Below are positions 1 through 6,576 of a stretch of 11,846 bases of DNA, piece after piece. Made by a program: the position numbers and the translations under genes. The notes under the pieces were generated by a model. That model worked only from the letters and a program-made list of their open reading frames with translations, did no database searches and had not been told where the DNA came from. Origin of the DNA: JBGTBQ01 sp041749275 (GTDB lineage Bacteria; Acidobacteriota; Blastocatellia; Pyrinomonadales; Pyrinomonadaceae). Positions within the stretch are counted from its first letter, which is position 1; each line of letters begins with the position of its first letter. Where the stretch lies: contig JBGTBQ010000454.1 of assembly GCA_041749275.1 (NCBI GenBank), positions 1 through 11,846 on the forward strand, in the 5' to 3' direction.

Positions 1-1163
1 GAGCGCGTCACGGCCAGTCGCATGTTCCCCGCCGAGGCGCGCGCCTGCATCCGCGCGGGCGACAGCCGGCGCGCCGAGGCATCCAGTTGTTTCCGCGCCC
101 GCGCGGTCAAATCCGCCATCACCCTTTCAAGGCGGCGCGCCGAATCATTCGACTCTTCGCGCGCCGCGCGTAGATGGCTCCGCACCTCGTCGAAGCCGTG
201 CGACATCGCCGCCTCCTGCACGCGCGCCCGCCGCGCGATGAGTTGATAGCGGGCGGAGTTGATGAGGTTGTGCGTCAACTCTTCGATGTAAGCGGCGATT
301 TCGTCCTCGCGCTCGGCGACGATTTCGGCGGCGGCGGTGGGCGTGGCCGCGCGCACGTCGGCGGCGAAATCCGCGATGGTGAAATCGGTCTCATGCCCGA
401 CCGCCGAGATGACGGGGACGACCGAGGCGCGGATGGCGCGCGCGACCTCTTCCTCGTTGAACGCCCACAGGTCTTCGGCGGAGCCGCCTCCGCGTCCGAT
501 GATAATCACGTCCACCGCATCTTCGTCGCGCTCCTCGGCGAGCGCGCGCAGGTGGTGTTCATTGAGCACGCAGATGGCGCGCGCGATCTCCGCGCCCGCG
601 CCCTCGCCCTGCACGCGCGTCGGGACTACCAGCAAGTGCACCGTGCGCGTGCGCCGCTCGACGGCGCGGATGATGTCGCGCAGAGCCGCGCCCGCCGTGG
701 ATGTGACGATGGCGATGCGTCGCGGCAAAAGCGGAAGCTCTCGCTTCAACTCCTGATCGAACAAGCCTTCCGCCGCGAGCCGTTCTTTGAGTTGCTCGAA
801 GGCGACTCTGAGCGCACCCGCGCCGACGGGGTCTAAGCCCTCGACCATCAACTGGTACTCGCCGCGCGGCTCGAACACGGTCAAGCGACCACGGACGCGT
901 ACCTGCAAACCGTCCGACGGGCGGAAGCGGATGCGACTGTTGACGCCGCGAAAGCACGCGGCCCGGAGCTGCGCGCCCTCGTCCTTGACGGTGAAGTACC
1001 AGTGGCCGGAAGGCGCCGCGCGGAAGTTGGAAATCTCGCCCTCGACCCACACGGAGGCGAAGCGGTTCTCAAGTGCGCCGCGCACCTGCGAGGTCAGCTC
1101 CGACACGGTGAGCGGTCGGCGCTCCGCGTCATCGAACAGTGACATGAGAAGAGGGCGTGACAT
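1..1163 (-). CDS. xseA: Exodeoxyribonuclease VII large subunit, partial (3' end off the window)
   Basis: Large, catalytic subunit of exonuclease VII, a cytoplasmic nuclease that with the small subunit XseB degrades single-stranded DNA in repair and recombination. The 387 codons present read open to the left edge. The N-terminal OB-fold has VEGEISN at residues 40-46 and SGHWYFTVKD at 52-61. The family's nuclease region follows, with RGGGS at 224-228 and GHETDF at 256-261, then an arginine/alanine-rich helical stretch as expected of the long coiled-coil part. XseA is usually about 400-460 residues, so only the C-terminal end is missing. I chose ATG 1163, which has a weak GTGGA-like ribosome site; ATG 1145, six codons later in frame, is preceded by pyrimidine-rich sequence. 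The start lies 11 bases after the toxin stop, so cotranscription is likely. The family call is very secure; the exact start is less so. Confidence 0.95.
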   Translation of the reverse strand, partial: MSRPLLMSLFDDAERRPLTVSELTSQVRGALENRFASVWVEGEISNFRAAPSGHWYFTVKDEGAQLRAACFRGVNSRIRFRPSDGLQVRVRGRLTVFEPRGEYQLMVEGLDPVGAGALRVAFEQLKERLAAEGLFDQELKRELPLLPRRIAIVTSTAGAALRDIIRAVERRTRTVHLLVVPTRVQGEGAGAEIARAICVLNEHHLRALAEERDEDAVDVIIIGRGGGSAEDLWAFNEEEVARAIRASVVPVISAVGHETDFTIADFAADVRAATPTAAAEIVAEREDEIAAYIEELTHNLINSARYQLIARRARVQEAAMSHGFDEVRSHLRAAREESNDSARRLERVMADLTARARKQLDASARRLSPARMQARASAGNMRLAVTR

Positions 1164-1174
1164 ATTCCACGTCT

Positions 1175-1492
1175 TCAGACGAGTGTTAAATCTCCCGGTT
1201 TGATATGTTGAAGGGCTTCGAGGGCTTGAGGTATGAGCGGCTTGAGCGCAGCGTATGTATTCTTTTTGCCCACCAGAATCAGAATGGCTATCGGCAGTGT
1301 GTGTATGTTCTGCTGGGAGGCAAGATTTTGATCCACTGTAACGAGAACTTCAAAATTATCGGAAGCCGCGCGCCTCAGCAGCGCCCCGTTCTTCAGACCC
1401 TTAAAACCCGCCTCGTCAACTGTGAAAACATCATGCCCGACGAAGTCGCGTCTGACGTGCCGCGTCACGCACTCGTCAAGCAGCAGCTTCAT
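1175..1492 (-). CDS. DUF5615 family PIN-like toxin candidate
   Basis: A 105-residue protein matching the DUF5615 (PIN-like) pattern. It opens with LLLDECV, giving acidic residues D6 and E7, continues with GHDVFTVDEAG (D26, E27) and GLKNG, and has VTVDQN with D54 near the middle. Such spaced acidic residues are what a PIN-fold metal site needs, and the length is normal for the family. Proteins of this kind usually sit beside a DUF433 gene and are predicted to be toxin RNases, although few have been tested. Its start overlaps the end of the DUF433 gene by 17 bases in another frame, which points to translational coupling; no strong ribosome site of its own is seen. xseA follows after 11 bases. 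The family is clear; RNase activity is inferred. Confidence 0.88.
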   Translation of the reverse strand: MKLLLDECVTRHVRRDFVGHDVFTVDEAGFKGLKNGALLRRAASDNFEVLVTVDQNLASQQNIHTLPIAILILVGKKNTYAALKPLIPQALEALQHIKPGDLTLV

Positions 1493-1700
1493 AGTTCGCC
1501 AACAGCGTCTCCTTCGACGCTTCCAGAACTTTCAAAGCCTGCTCACGGGTGACGGTCGGGTACTGGTCGAGAAACTCGTCCAGCGTTTCGCCGCCCTCCA
1601 GACACTCGAAAAGATTCTGAATCGGCACGCGTGTGCCGTGGAAAACGGGCGTCCCGCCGAGTTTCTCCGGGTCACGCTCAATCAGCCGAGTTGACTCCAT
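1476..1700 (-). CDS. DUF433 family antitoxin candidate
   Basis: A 74-residue protein of the DUF433 family, whose members carry a small winged-helix-like DNA-binding fold. The signature is plain: GGTPVFHGTRVPIQNL at residues 15-30, then GGETLDEFLDQYP and TREQALKVLEAS. DUF433 proteins next to DUF5615 proteins are regarded as the antitoxins of those pairs and may repress their own operon. ATG 1700 is preceded by GAGGTG (1706-1711) with five bases between, a good ribosome site. An extended -10 element lies further upstream at 1732-1740. The gene order, antitoxin first with the toxin overlapping it, is the usual one for type II systems. The family call is firm; the antitoxin role and self-regulation are inferred from context. 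Confidence 0.88.
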   Translation of the reverse strand: MESTRLIERDPEKLGGTPVFHGTRVPIQNLFECLEGGETLDEFLDQYPTVTREQALKVLEASKETLLANYEAAA

Positions 1701-1731
1701 CCTCGCACCTCAAAGTTGCTGTTTCGTCATC

Positions 1732-1740
1732 ATCATAACA
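1732..1740 (-). promoter_or_regulatory. Candidate extended -10 promoter of the antitoxin-toxin operon
   Basis: On the minus strand the sequence reads TGTTATGAT, an extended -10 (TGn followed by TATGAT, five of six to consensus). No convincing -35 box is found at 16-18 bases. Transcription would begin near 1725, leaving a leader of about 24 bases before ATG 1700. The gap to the upstream VWFA gene is only 76 bases and shows no clear terminator, so read-through could also supply this operon. Confidence 0.4.
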
Positions 1741-1776
1741 GAAAAGCCGCGCCGCCCCACCGTACAATGACCCGCC

Positions 1777-2862
1777 TTAATGATTCGTCTCAGAGGCGGC
1801 GGTTGTCGCCGAGGCGTCTTTGGCGAAATAGCCCTGACGGTAGAGCAGGCGCAGGTTCTGCTTGCGGAGCGCGCGGTTCGTCACCTCGACCGTGACGCGG
1901 CGGAAGGTGCCGTCGCGCTTCTTGTTCGAGGGCGCGTAGGCGACGAGGTATTGCGCGCGCAGTTCATCGTTGATCCGCGCGAAGGCGGCGTCGAGTTCGG
2001 CGCGGTTTTTGGGGAAGAAGGCGCGACCGCCGGTCTCGTCCGAAATCCGGCGCAGATAGTCTTTCTTCAGTTCGCCATACTTGAACGTCTTGTCGCGGAT
2101 GCCGATGGCGTAGACGGCGGTGTTGTGCTGCACGGCGTATTCGATCGCCTGATAAATACGTTTCTTGCTGCTGCTGTCGTCGCCGTCGGTGAGGATGATG
2201 ATGGCGCGGCGCGTCGAGGGCGGCGTCTGGGCAAGCACCTCGTGGACGGAGAGGAAGATGCTGTCCCAGACACCTGTCAGGCAGCGCAGCTTCTCCTCTT
2301 CGGGGATGTCGTCGCCCCCGTTGCACGCGGGGTCGTTGATGTTGTAGGCGACCTTCACCTTTTCGATGGCCGCGCCCAACTCGGTGCGGTCGCGCGTGAG
2401 CGGCTGCTCGATGCGCGCGATGCCGGTGAAGGAGACTACCGCCGCCGTGTCCCGGTCGGGCCGGAGCACGGAGTCGAGGAAGGCCGCGGCGGCCTCGCGC
2501 TCGTCCTCCATGACGCCCTCCTGCGAGGCGCTGGCGTCCACGAGGACGACGAGCGAGAGCGGAAGATCGGTCTCGCGTTGGAAGGTGAAGACCTCCTGCG
2601 GCACTCCGTCCTCAAGCACGCGGATGTCCTCGCGCGCGAGCGTCTTTACGAAGCGGCGGTGCTTGTCTATGACGTTCAGCAGGATGTTCGTCAGGCCGGT
2701 GTCAATGCGTTCGACCTCTTCGTCCTGCTGCGCGTGTGCATGAAGTGGAGACGCGGCGGCAATCAGCATGAGCGCCGTGAGCAGAGCGAGCACATGAAGG
2801 CGAGGGGCGGTCAAACTCACGCCCTTTAATCCATGCCTAACATTGCGCTTCCGAAAAAACAT
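1777..2862 (-). CDS. Exported VWFA-related protein (shorter member of the pair)
   Basis: A 361-residue exported protein with one von Willebrand factor type A domain of the acidobacterial VWFA-related type (TIGR03436-like). A signal peptide covers roughly residues 20-45, ending HAHA/QQ. A short beta-rich lead with the family phrase VLEDGVPQE (about 82-90) precedes the VWA domain (about 104-285). The metal-ion-dependent adhesion site is intact: D109-A-S111-A-S113, with TDGDD at 225-229. An insertion holds C180 and C194, which could form a disulfide outside the cytoplasm. The C-terminal YLVAYAPSN...RRVTVEV strand region is usual for the family. The ORF stays open to a TTG at 2937, but ATG 2862 has AAGAGG six bases upstream (2869-2874) and gives a proper signal peptide. 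It starts 49 bases after the other VWFA gene stops. Ligand and function are unknown. Confidence 0.9.
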   Translation of the reverse strand: MFFRKRNVRHGLKGVSLTAPRLHVLALLTALMLIAAASPLHAHAQQDEEVERIDTGLTNILLNVIDKHRRFVKTLAREDIRVLEDGVPQEVFTFQRETDLPLSLVVLVDASASQEGVMEDEREAAAAFLDSVLRPDRDTAAVVSFTGIARIEQPLTRDRTELGAAIEKVKVAYNINDPACNGGDDIPEEEKLRCLTGVWDSIFLSVHEVLAQTPPSTRRAIIILTDGDDSSSKKRIYQAIEYAVQHNTAVYAIGIRDKTFKYGELKKDYLRRISDETGGRAFFPKNRAELDAAFARINDELRAQYLVAYAPSNKKRDGTFRRVTVEVTNRALRKQNLRLLYRQGYFAKDASATTAASETNH

Positions 2863-2868
2863 CTTCGG

Positions 2869-2874
2869 CCTCTT
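2869..2874 (-). promoter_or_regulatory. Ribosome binding site fixing the start at 2862
   Basis: AAGAGG on the minus strand, six bases before ATG 2862. It decides against the longer reading frame from TTG 2937, which would overlap the preceding gene and place 25 polar residues before the signal peptide. Confidence 0.7.
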
Positions 2875-2911
2875 GCACGAGAAATTTATCGTGGGGAAAT
2901 CTTTCGATGCT

Positions 2912-4714
2912 CTACGGCGTGGCTGCTGTTGCCGCAACGCCCACCGCCGGACTCAGACGCACGGATGCGCCCTCGCGCGCCACGCGCACACGCACGCGCG
3001 CTTCGGGGCGCGCGTCAGCCGCCGTCTCGTAGGTGATCGTGTAGGCGGCGCGAAGCTGCTCGACCACATCGTCGTAAGCCTTCTGCAATTGGTCAATGCG
3101 CTTGACGGGGTAGTAGACGCCGCCCGACACCTCCGCGAGCCGGCGTCCCTCGGCGTCCGCCCGCGAGGTGAGCGTGAGATACCGCGTCCGCGTGGGGTCG
3201 AGCGCGGGGGTCTGCGACGTGGGGGCGACGGACGAAGGGATCAGACCCGACGGGACGTAGAGCGGATAGACGAGCGCGCCCGTCTCGATGACGGCTTCGA
3301 GGATCGAGTTGAAAGGGATGAAAGACTTGTTGTCGTCGCCGTCGGAGAGGATGACGATGCCGGTGCGCTCGCCGCGCAGTGGCTTCAGCGTGTGGACGAG
3401 CGAGTAGGCGATGGTGTCGTAGAGCGCGGTGCCGCCGCCGGCCTGTATGTCCTTGATGCGTTCGGCGAGTTGCGCGCGGTCGGTCGTGAAATCGGAGATG
3501 AGCTGGATGTCGTCGCGGAACGAGACGATGGCGACGCGGTCGCGCGGGCCGACGGTGTTGACGAAGTTGAGCGCCGCCTTGCGGATGAAGTCGAGCCTCT
3601 CTTCGACGCTGCCCGACACGTCGAGCAGGAGCACGATGTTGAAGGGCGCGGTCGAAGGCTGCACGTCTTTGATCGGGCGTGGCTGATTGTCCTCGAAGAC
3701 GGAGAAGTCGCTTTCCGCGAGTCCGCCGACGGCGCGGCCCTGCCGGTCGGTAACACTCGCCTGAAGGCGCGCGAGTCGTCCGCCGGCGGCAGTCTTGACG
3801 TTGAAGGGGTTGCGGCGCGCGCCCAAGGTTGGCTCGCCCGTGCGCGGCGGGAGCGTCTCGGCGTACTCGCCGACGAGGCGCGGCGCGATGCGGCGGATAG
3901 CGTTCGTCAAATCCTGATCGCCGCTGGCGATGATGGCGCGGGCGGCCTCGGTCAGCGTGCGCTCGCGCAAGTCCGCGGGCACGCTCCCCTCGTCCGCGAT
4001 GCCGAACAGCACGACGCCCCGCGCCGTCTCAAGGTCGAGCCGGATGCTCTCATCCTGCGTCGCCTTTTTCGCGCCGAAGCGTCCCGTGATCTCAGCCGTC
4101 CCGCCCCGCTTCTCTTTGACCTTCTCCAGCGCGACCTCGCTGTAGAAACGTGGTCGCGCCAGCGTCCACTTGAAGCTGTAGCGCAGGGCGTCGAGCGGCA
4201 CGTCGGCGCGGATGGTGCCCGTGCCGGTCTTGACCACGCCCTCGGCGATGTTGCCGACCACGTCCACCGCGCCCGCGTCCGTCTCGACATGGACACGCGA
4301 GCGGATGGGCACGCGCACGCGCAGGTCTATGCGCTCGCGTTCCGCGCGCAGTTGGCTGCCGGCGACCTTCCTGCCGTCGTCCGATTTTTCGGCCCCCGCG
4401 CGCTCGACCTCAATCGTCACGCGGCCCCCACCCGACTCGACGCGCACATCCTTTTCACTGACGGGCGCCCCCGCCGACTCCGCGCGCACCGAAACCTTCT
4501 TCCGCTGCTCATCCGAGGCGATGACCGTCACGCGACCGAGCCGGTTGATGATCCGCAGTTCGACCGTCTCCGCCGTGTCAAGCTCGCGCTCGTAAGCTTG
4601 CGCGTGGACAGACAACGACGCCCAGACCGAGAGGGCGGCCAACGCGCACAGGCTCAACAGAGCGCGGCCCACATGGAAGAGGCGCGCGGCGGGGGTTCGT
4701 CGAAACACAGGCAT
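2912..4714 (-). CDS. Exported VWFA-related protein with N-terminal beta-rich (DUF4097-like) region
   Basis: A 600-residue exported protein. The signal peptide is about residues 11-39 (ends VHAQA). Residues 45-180 form repeated short beta strands (VELRIINRLGRVTV, then RVHVETDAGAVDVVGN and VVKTGTGTIRADV), resembling the DUF4097/adhesin-like beta-helix found in secreted bacterial proteins. A mixed region (180-300) follows, then the VWFA-related lead with DFSVFEDNQPRPI near 336-348 and a VWA domain from about 358. Its metal site is complete: D365-V-S367-G-S369, GGGTALYD at 426-433, and SDGDD at 457-461. ATG 4714 is preceded by GGAG seven bases upstream; an in-frame ATG at 4792 would start inside a repeat and is rejected. 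Gene and neighbour are probably one operon. The role, perhaps adhesion or protein-complex assembly at the cell surface, is not known. Confidence 0.9.
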   Translation of the reverse strand: MPVFRRTPAARLFHVGRALLSLCALAALSVWASLSVHAQAYERELDTAETVELRIINRLGRVTVIASDEQRKKVSVRAESAGAPVSEKDVRVESGGGRVTIEVERAGAEKSDDGRKVAGSQLRAERERIDLRVRVPIRSRVHVETDAGAVDVVGNIAEGVVKTGTGTIRADVPLDALRYSFKWTLARPRFYSEVALEKVKEKRGGTAEITGRFGAKKATQDESIRLDLETARGVVLFGIADEGSVPADLRERTLTEAARAIIASGDQDLTNAIRRIAPRLVGEYAETLPPRTGEPTLGARRNPFNVKTAAGGRLARLQASVTDRQGRAVGGLAESDFSVFEDNQPRPIKDVQPSTAPFNIVLLLDVSGSVEERLDFIRKAALNFVNTVGPRDRVAIVSFRDDIQLISDFTTDRAQLAERIKDIQAGGGTALYDTIAYSLVHTLKPLRGERTGIVILSDGDDNKSFIPFNSILEAVIETGALVYPLYVPSGLIPSSVAPTSQTPALDPTRTRYLTLTSRADAEGRRLAEVSGGVYYPVKRIDQLQKAYDDVVEQLRAAYTITYETAADARPEARVRVRVAREGASVRLSPAVGVAATAATP

Positions 4715-4718
4715 GATA

Positions 4719-4733
4719 CTGCTCCAAGAGCAG
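4719..4733 (-). promoter_or_regulatory. Small hairpin enclosing the ribosome binding site of the 600-residue VWFA gene
   Basis: The minus strand reads CTGCTC-TTG-GAGCAG, a perfect six-base stem with a three-base loop. The GGAG ribosome site (4722-4725) lies in its loop edge and second arm, only five bases from the start codon. The outer three bases (4731-4733) also belong to the long heptad-repeat stem at 4731-4811, so the two structures compete for them. Translation control is an inference from geometry alone. Confidence 0.45.
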
Positions 4734-4811
4734 GGATGAGGGATGCGGGATGAGGGATGAAAAAAAGCAGATGCCTTTACTTCATCCCTCATCCTTCATC
4801 CTTCATCCCTG
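4731..4811. repeat. Heptad-repeat palindrome (GGATGAG-type)
   Basis: Two arms of 31 bases (4731-4761 and 4781-4811) pair with three mismatches around a 19-base spacer. Each arm is itself a run of near-identical seven-base units, GGGATGA or AGGATGA, four per arm. No T-run follows either arm, so it is not a classical terminator. It fills nearly the whole gap between the 69-codon gene and the VWFA gene. Short heptad tandem repeats between genes are known in several bacterial groups; whether this one is mobile or regulatory cannot be told from one copy. Confidence 0.85.
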
Positions 4812-4815
4812 TGTG

Positions 4816-5025
4816 TCATTTCCGCTTGTCCAGATAGAAGCTGAAAGCGTCTCTGAGGTGCTCGACCTGTTCGACGGTGAGCGCGCCGGTGACGGCGCGG
4901 CCCTCCTGAAAACCGATGATGGTGACGCGCCCGTCCATCTGGAAGTTGAAGGTGAAAGTAGCGCTGTTCTCAAGCTCGAACGAGATGTTCGGGGATACGC
5001 TCGCGGCGCTGTTCGACTCAAGCAT
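4816..5025 (-). CDS. Small protein of unknown function (69 residues)
   Basis: I do not recognise this protein. It has no signal peptide or membrane segment. The first two thirds alternate polar and hydrophobic residues as beta strands would (ISFELENSATFTFNFQMDG, then RVTIIGFQEG), followed by an amphipathic helix (TVEQVEHLRDAFSFYLDK) and a basic end. Codon use looks natural, whereas the overlapping 97-codon frame (4803-5096) is arginine- and serine-rich and repetitive. ATG 5025 has GGAG about ten bases upstream. It stands first in the minus-strand block, 101 bases before the VWFA gene start and divergent from the carboxypeptidase gene. Transcription of the VWFA genes may begin upstream of it. 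That it is a real gene is likely; its function is open. Confidence 0.7.
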   Translation of the reverse strand: MLESNSAASVSPNISFELENSATFTFNFQMDGRVTIIGFQEGRAVTGALTVEQVEHLRDAFSFYLDKRK

Positions 5026-5294
5026 CTTGTCAATCTCCGTCCGAAATGGTGTTCAGAAATAGAACCGCTGAAGTTGGCCTCAACTCGACAGGCCATCTCT
5101 GGGAAGAGTGCTGTCCGACCCTCGAAAGTCGTAGTTTACCAGAGTCCGGCGCGGCGCGCATTTTGACCGCAAGTCTTCAGGACGCTAAAAACCGTAGCGG
5201 CGAGACGAACCGTGACCACGGCCCGCGCATCTGATACTCTGACGACAGGACAGGCGCCCTCACCTTAACTTTCACCCGGTCAAACGCGATAGGC
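5026..5294. other. Divergent intergenic region
   Basis: 269 bases between the 69-codon gene and the D,D-carboxypeptidase gene. No credible coding frame is seen. The plus-strand promoter candidate at 5163-5191 is the best signal. For the minus strand the only pair found is TTGAGG, 16 bases, TATTTC (near 5050-5090), which is weak. No inverted repeat or clear operator was found. Confidence 0.6.
5163..5191 (+). promoter_or_regulatory. Candidate sigma-70 promoter for the D,D-carboxypeptidase gene
   Basis: TTGACC (5163-5168, five of six to the -35 consensus) and TAAAAA (5186-5191, four of six to the -10 consensus) are separated by exactly 17 bases. Transcription would start near 5198, giving a leader of about 97 bases before ATG 5295. 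The match is reasonable but consensus promoters are not well tested in Acidobacteriota. Confidence 0.45.
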
Positions 5295-6251
5295 ATGAAG
5301 CATTTTAAAGTTCATCTCGCGGTCTTTTTCGTCGCACTGGCGGCGCTCGTCTCACTCGCCGCGCTCGACGCGGAACCGGGCCACGGTCAATCACAGGATG
5401 CCGGGATGGTGGTCTCCGGCGCTGCTCCTGAATCGAACGTGAAGCCGACTGCCGCCATCCGCGAGCGGCGGGCTGAACTCACGTCCATGAGCGCGCCCGC
5501 CGCCTTCAGCGCGGCGGCCACTCGCAACAGTCTGCTCCGCACCGATCTCAACTGGACGTTTGGCGGCAAATCCCAACGCGGCTGGCGTCTCTATGCGTCG
5601 CTCATCAGCCGCCTCATCGAAACCGAGCACGAAGCCACGAGCGCCGATTTTGCCTCCGCGCTCTCGCGCTGGCAGGCTAAATCGGGCCTGCGGCCCAGCG
5701 GCGTCCTCGACGAAGAGTCGCTCTGCGCGATGGTCTCCGCATGGCAGGGCGCGCGGCTCAAAGAGCGCGGCTATGCACGGCCCGAACAACTCATCACCGC
5801 GCCCGCGTCGGACTTCTACGACCCCACGCGCGAGATTGAACTTCGGCAAATCGAGCGCGAGACCTACGACGCCTACAAACGCATGGTCGCGGCGGCGGCG
5901 ACTGACCCGACACTTAAGCTTGATCTTACGATGAGCGGCGCGCTCGCGCCCGGCGAGAAGTATCTGAAGATCATCTCCTCTTTCCGTTCGCGCGCGTATC
6001 AGGAGCGCCTGCGCCGGCTGGAGCCGCACGCGGGCCGCGCCGCTCTCGCCATCCACAGCCCACACTTTACGGGCCGCGCGCTCGACCTCTACGTCGGCGG
6101 CGAACCCGTCGAGACGAAAGACTCCAACCGCGCGATTCAAGTCGAGACGCCCGTCTATCGCTGGCTCGTCAAGAATGCCGAACGCTTCGGCTTCCGCCCT
6201 TACTACTTCGAGCCGTGGCACTGGGAATACACCGGCGTTGCGACGAAGTAA
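5295..6251 (+). CDS. VanY-type D,D-carboxypeptidase (peptidase family M15)
   Basis: A 318-residue exported zinc peptidase predicted to trim the terminal D-alanine from peptidoglycan stem peptides. An N-terminal signal sequence covers about residues 1-27. Residues 117-150 (DFASALSRWQAKSG, then GVLDEESL) resemble a peptidoglycan-binding helical module. The catalytic domain carries the M15 signatures: SFRSRAYQ at 229-236, S255-P-H257-F-T-G260-R-A262-L-D264 (the SxHxxGxAxD zinc motif, ligands H257 and D264), and E306-P-W-H309-W with the catalytic glutamate and third zinc ligand. All key residues are present. The ribosome site before ATG 5295 is weak (ATAGG very close). The stop codon touches the palindromic repeat at 6251. 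It converges with an L,D-transpeptidase gene, whose tetrapeptide substrate such enzymes provide. VanY proper confers glycopeptide resistance; nothing here shows that role. Confidence 0.9.
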   Translation: MKHFKVHLAVFFVALAALVSLAALDAEPGHGQSQDAGMVVSGAAPESNVKPTAAIRERRAELTSMSAPAAFSAAATRNSLLRTDLNWTFGGKSQRGWRLYASLISRLIETEHEATSADFASALSRWQAKSGLRPSGVLDEESLCAMVSAWQGARLKERGYARPEQLITAPASDFYDPTREIELRQIERETYDAYKRMVAAAATDPTLKLDLTMSGALAPGEKYLKIISSFRSRAYQERLRRLEPHAGRAALAIHSPHFTGRALDLYVGGEPVETKDSNRAIQVETPVYRWLVKNAERFGFRPYYFEPWHWEYTGVATK

Positions 6252-6567
6252 TTGCCACGGAGACACAGAGGCACAGAGAGATACGAAAGAAAGAGAAGAG
6301 TTCGTGTGAAAGGAGAGTTGAACGATTCAACTCTCCCCTGACAGCGAGTTGCAATTGGAAGTAGACATCCAAAGAGCAGTCAGTCCGGGGGCGCAAGCGT
6401 TCTCGCTTGCCTGAGCGCCCGTCCGGGCGCGAATCATGCGCGTGCTGTGCACGCTTGCCAGCGTGGACGCTTGCGCCTCTGGGGGCACGCAATGGCAAAC
6501 CGCATAGCTCATCTCCTCTTCAAGTTTTCTTCCCCCAATCTCTGTGCCTCCGTGTCTCCGTGGCAAT
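6251..6567. repeat. Palindromic repeat element 1 (composite, about 317 bp)
   Basis: The outer arms (6251-6277 and 6541-6567) pair at 26 of 27 positions and contain GCCACGGAGACAC. Inside the left side is a perfect 11-bp hairpin, GGAGAGTTGAA with a CGA loop (6312-6336), preceded by GAAAGAAAGAGAAGAGTTCG (6285-6304). The same arm and core words occur in the same order in element 2 (11428-11580), so the two are related. Here the right half of the core has diverged and a GC-rich block with several stem-loops (6383-6485) lies between core and right arm. The element fills the whole gap between two convergent genes, where it might stop transcription from both sides. No open reading frame with coding character is seen in it. 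Confidence 0.85.
6383..6485. repeat. GC-rich multi-hairpin block nested in element 1
   Basis: Inverted ends GGCGCAAGCGT (6390-6400) and ACGCTTGCGCC (6467-6477) are perfectly complementary. Between them lie a 7-bp hairpin GCAAGCG-TTCT-CGCTTGC (6393-6410), a 6-bp hairpin GCGCCC-GTCC-GGGCGC (6415-6430) and CACGC-TTGCCA-GCGTG (6450-6465). Its base composition differs sharply from the A-rich surroundings of element 1, which suggests a separate repeat that came in later. It could instead be a structured RNA; nothing in the sequence decides this. Confidence 0.65.
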
Positions 6568-6576
6568 TTTTCCTTC

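Noticed and set aside
1780..2829. A 349-codon plus-strand open frame opposite the smaller VWFA gene
   Set aside because: Same reason: low-complexity antisense translation of a well-supported exported protein.
2843..4753. A 636-codon plus-strand open frame opposite the larger VWFA gene
   Set aside because: Antisense to a gene with signal peptide and intact VWA motifs. Its product is a run of R, D, G, E and A without domains, the usual mirror image of GC-rich codon use.
4715..4792. Longer VWFA protein starting at ATG 4792
   Set aside because: The added 26 residues are translated from the heptad repeat and precede the signal peptide; ATG 4714 has a well-placed ribosome site.
4731..4811. The heptad palindrome as an intrinsic terminator
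   Set aside because: No T-run follows either arm, and on the minus strand it lies directly before a ribosome site.
4803..5096. A 97-codon minus-strand frame overlapping the 69-codon gene
   Set aside because: Serine- and arginine-rich composition typical of an out-of-frame reading; the 69-codon frame looks like a real protein and has a ribosome site.
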